From a bacterium (GTDB lineage: Bacteria > Arandabacterota > Arandabacteria > Arandabacterales > Arandabacteraceae): a DNA stretch of 6,821 bases. The stretch covers positions 1 through 6,821 of the forward strand of contig JALGWB010000117.1 in the NCBI GenBank assembly GCA_025774405.1, in the 5' to 3' direction. A program made the position numbers and the translations under genes. Within the stretch, counting starts at the first letter, position 1. Every line of letters begins with the position of its first letter. This document shows positions 6,660 to 6,821 of the stretch, piece by piece. Below the pieces are notes generated by a model. It searched no databases. It saw nothing but the letters and a program-made list of their open reading frames with translations, and was not told where the DNA came from.

Positions 6660-6821
6660 CTGCGCCTGCAACGCTGATTGGACCTGCATAGACATCCGAA
6701 CCCTCATTCCTTCCTATCCATGAAGGTGGTGCTGACGAGATGATAGTGTGCAACTGTTGCGGTCAGGTTGACACCGACTATCGTTGTCTTGCGAATCCAT
6801 GAGAGCGGCTACGGTGTGCCT
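6660..6821. other. Right-edge stretch without a confident gene
   Basis: All six frames are interrupted here. On the minus strand, a 44-codon stop-free stretch at 6762-6631 (ending at a TAG at 6630-6628, inside the dehydrogenase -10) has protein-like composition but no convincing start or ribosome site. A minus-strand frame open from the edge for 36 codons also ends in a stop near 6714. These may be the decayed or out-of-frame tail of a gene beyond the window, or non-coding DNA. Confidence 0.3.

Noticed and set aside
6799..6821. ATG near the right edge as the start of a plus-strand gene
   Set aside because: There is no Shine-Dalgarno sequence upstream and only seven full codons are visible.

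Overview
The window looks like a bacterial chromosome segment of roughly balanced base composition, with ordinary housekeeping and cell-surface genes. The largest protein ends in a Por-secretion/FlgD-like beta-sandwich tail and carries tandem YVTN-type beta-propeller repeats. Together with a PHP-fold lipoprotein, this points to a Gram-negative lineage around the Fibrobacteres-Chlorobi-Bacteroidetes group or one of its candidate phyla. That placement is an inference from domain style only. No RNA gene, CRISPR array, insertion sequence or phage gene was seen.

Layout. (1) Bases 1-152, minus strand: the first ~50 codons of an exported protein of unknown function that runs off the left edge. (2) Bases 153-455: a divergent control region with a near-consensus sigma-70-type promoter facing right, a weaker extended -10 promoter facing left, and a 16-bp dyad between them. 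(3) Bases 456-3416, plus strand: a 986-residue secreted protein with 16 YVTN-like repeats, two linker beta-sandwich modules and a C-terminal sorting-type domain. (4) Bases 3417-3480: a short convergent gap with a symmetric A-tract/T-tract hairpin, probably a shared bidirectional terminator. (5) Bases 3481-5310, minus strand: a lipoprotein with a PHP metallohydrolase domain (CehA/McbA-like) split by a ~220-residue insert. (6) Bases 5359-6558, minus strand: an NAD(P)-dependent isocitrate dehydrogenase-type enzyme. (7) Bases 6559-6821: a good promoter for gene 6, then about 160 bases with no confident gene.

The dehydrogenase and the lipoprotein lie on one strand 48 bases apart with no obvious terminator between them, so they may be co-transcribed. 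Nothing in the sequence ties their functions together. The two large exported proteins are convergent and both begin with TTG. The propeller protein and the left-edge protein diverge from one control region and both carry signal peptides, so shared regulation is possible. I see no strong evidence of a novel multi-gene system. The most unusual points are the domain insertion in the lipoprotein, the 16-repeat propeller, and the dyad in the divergent region.
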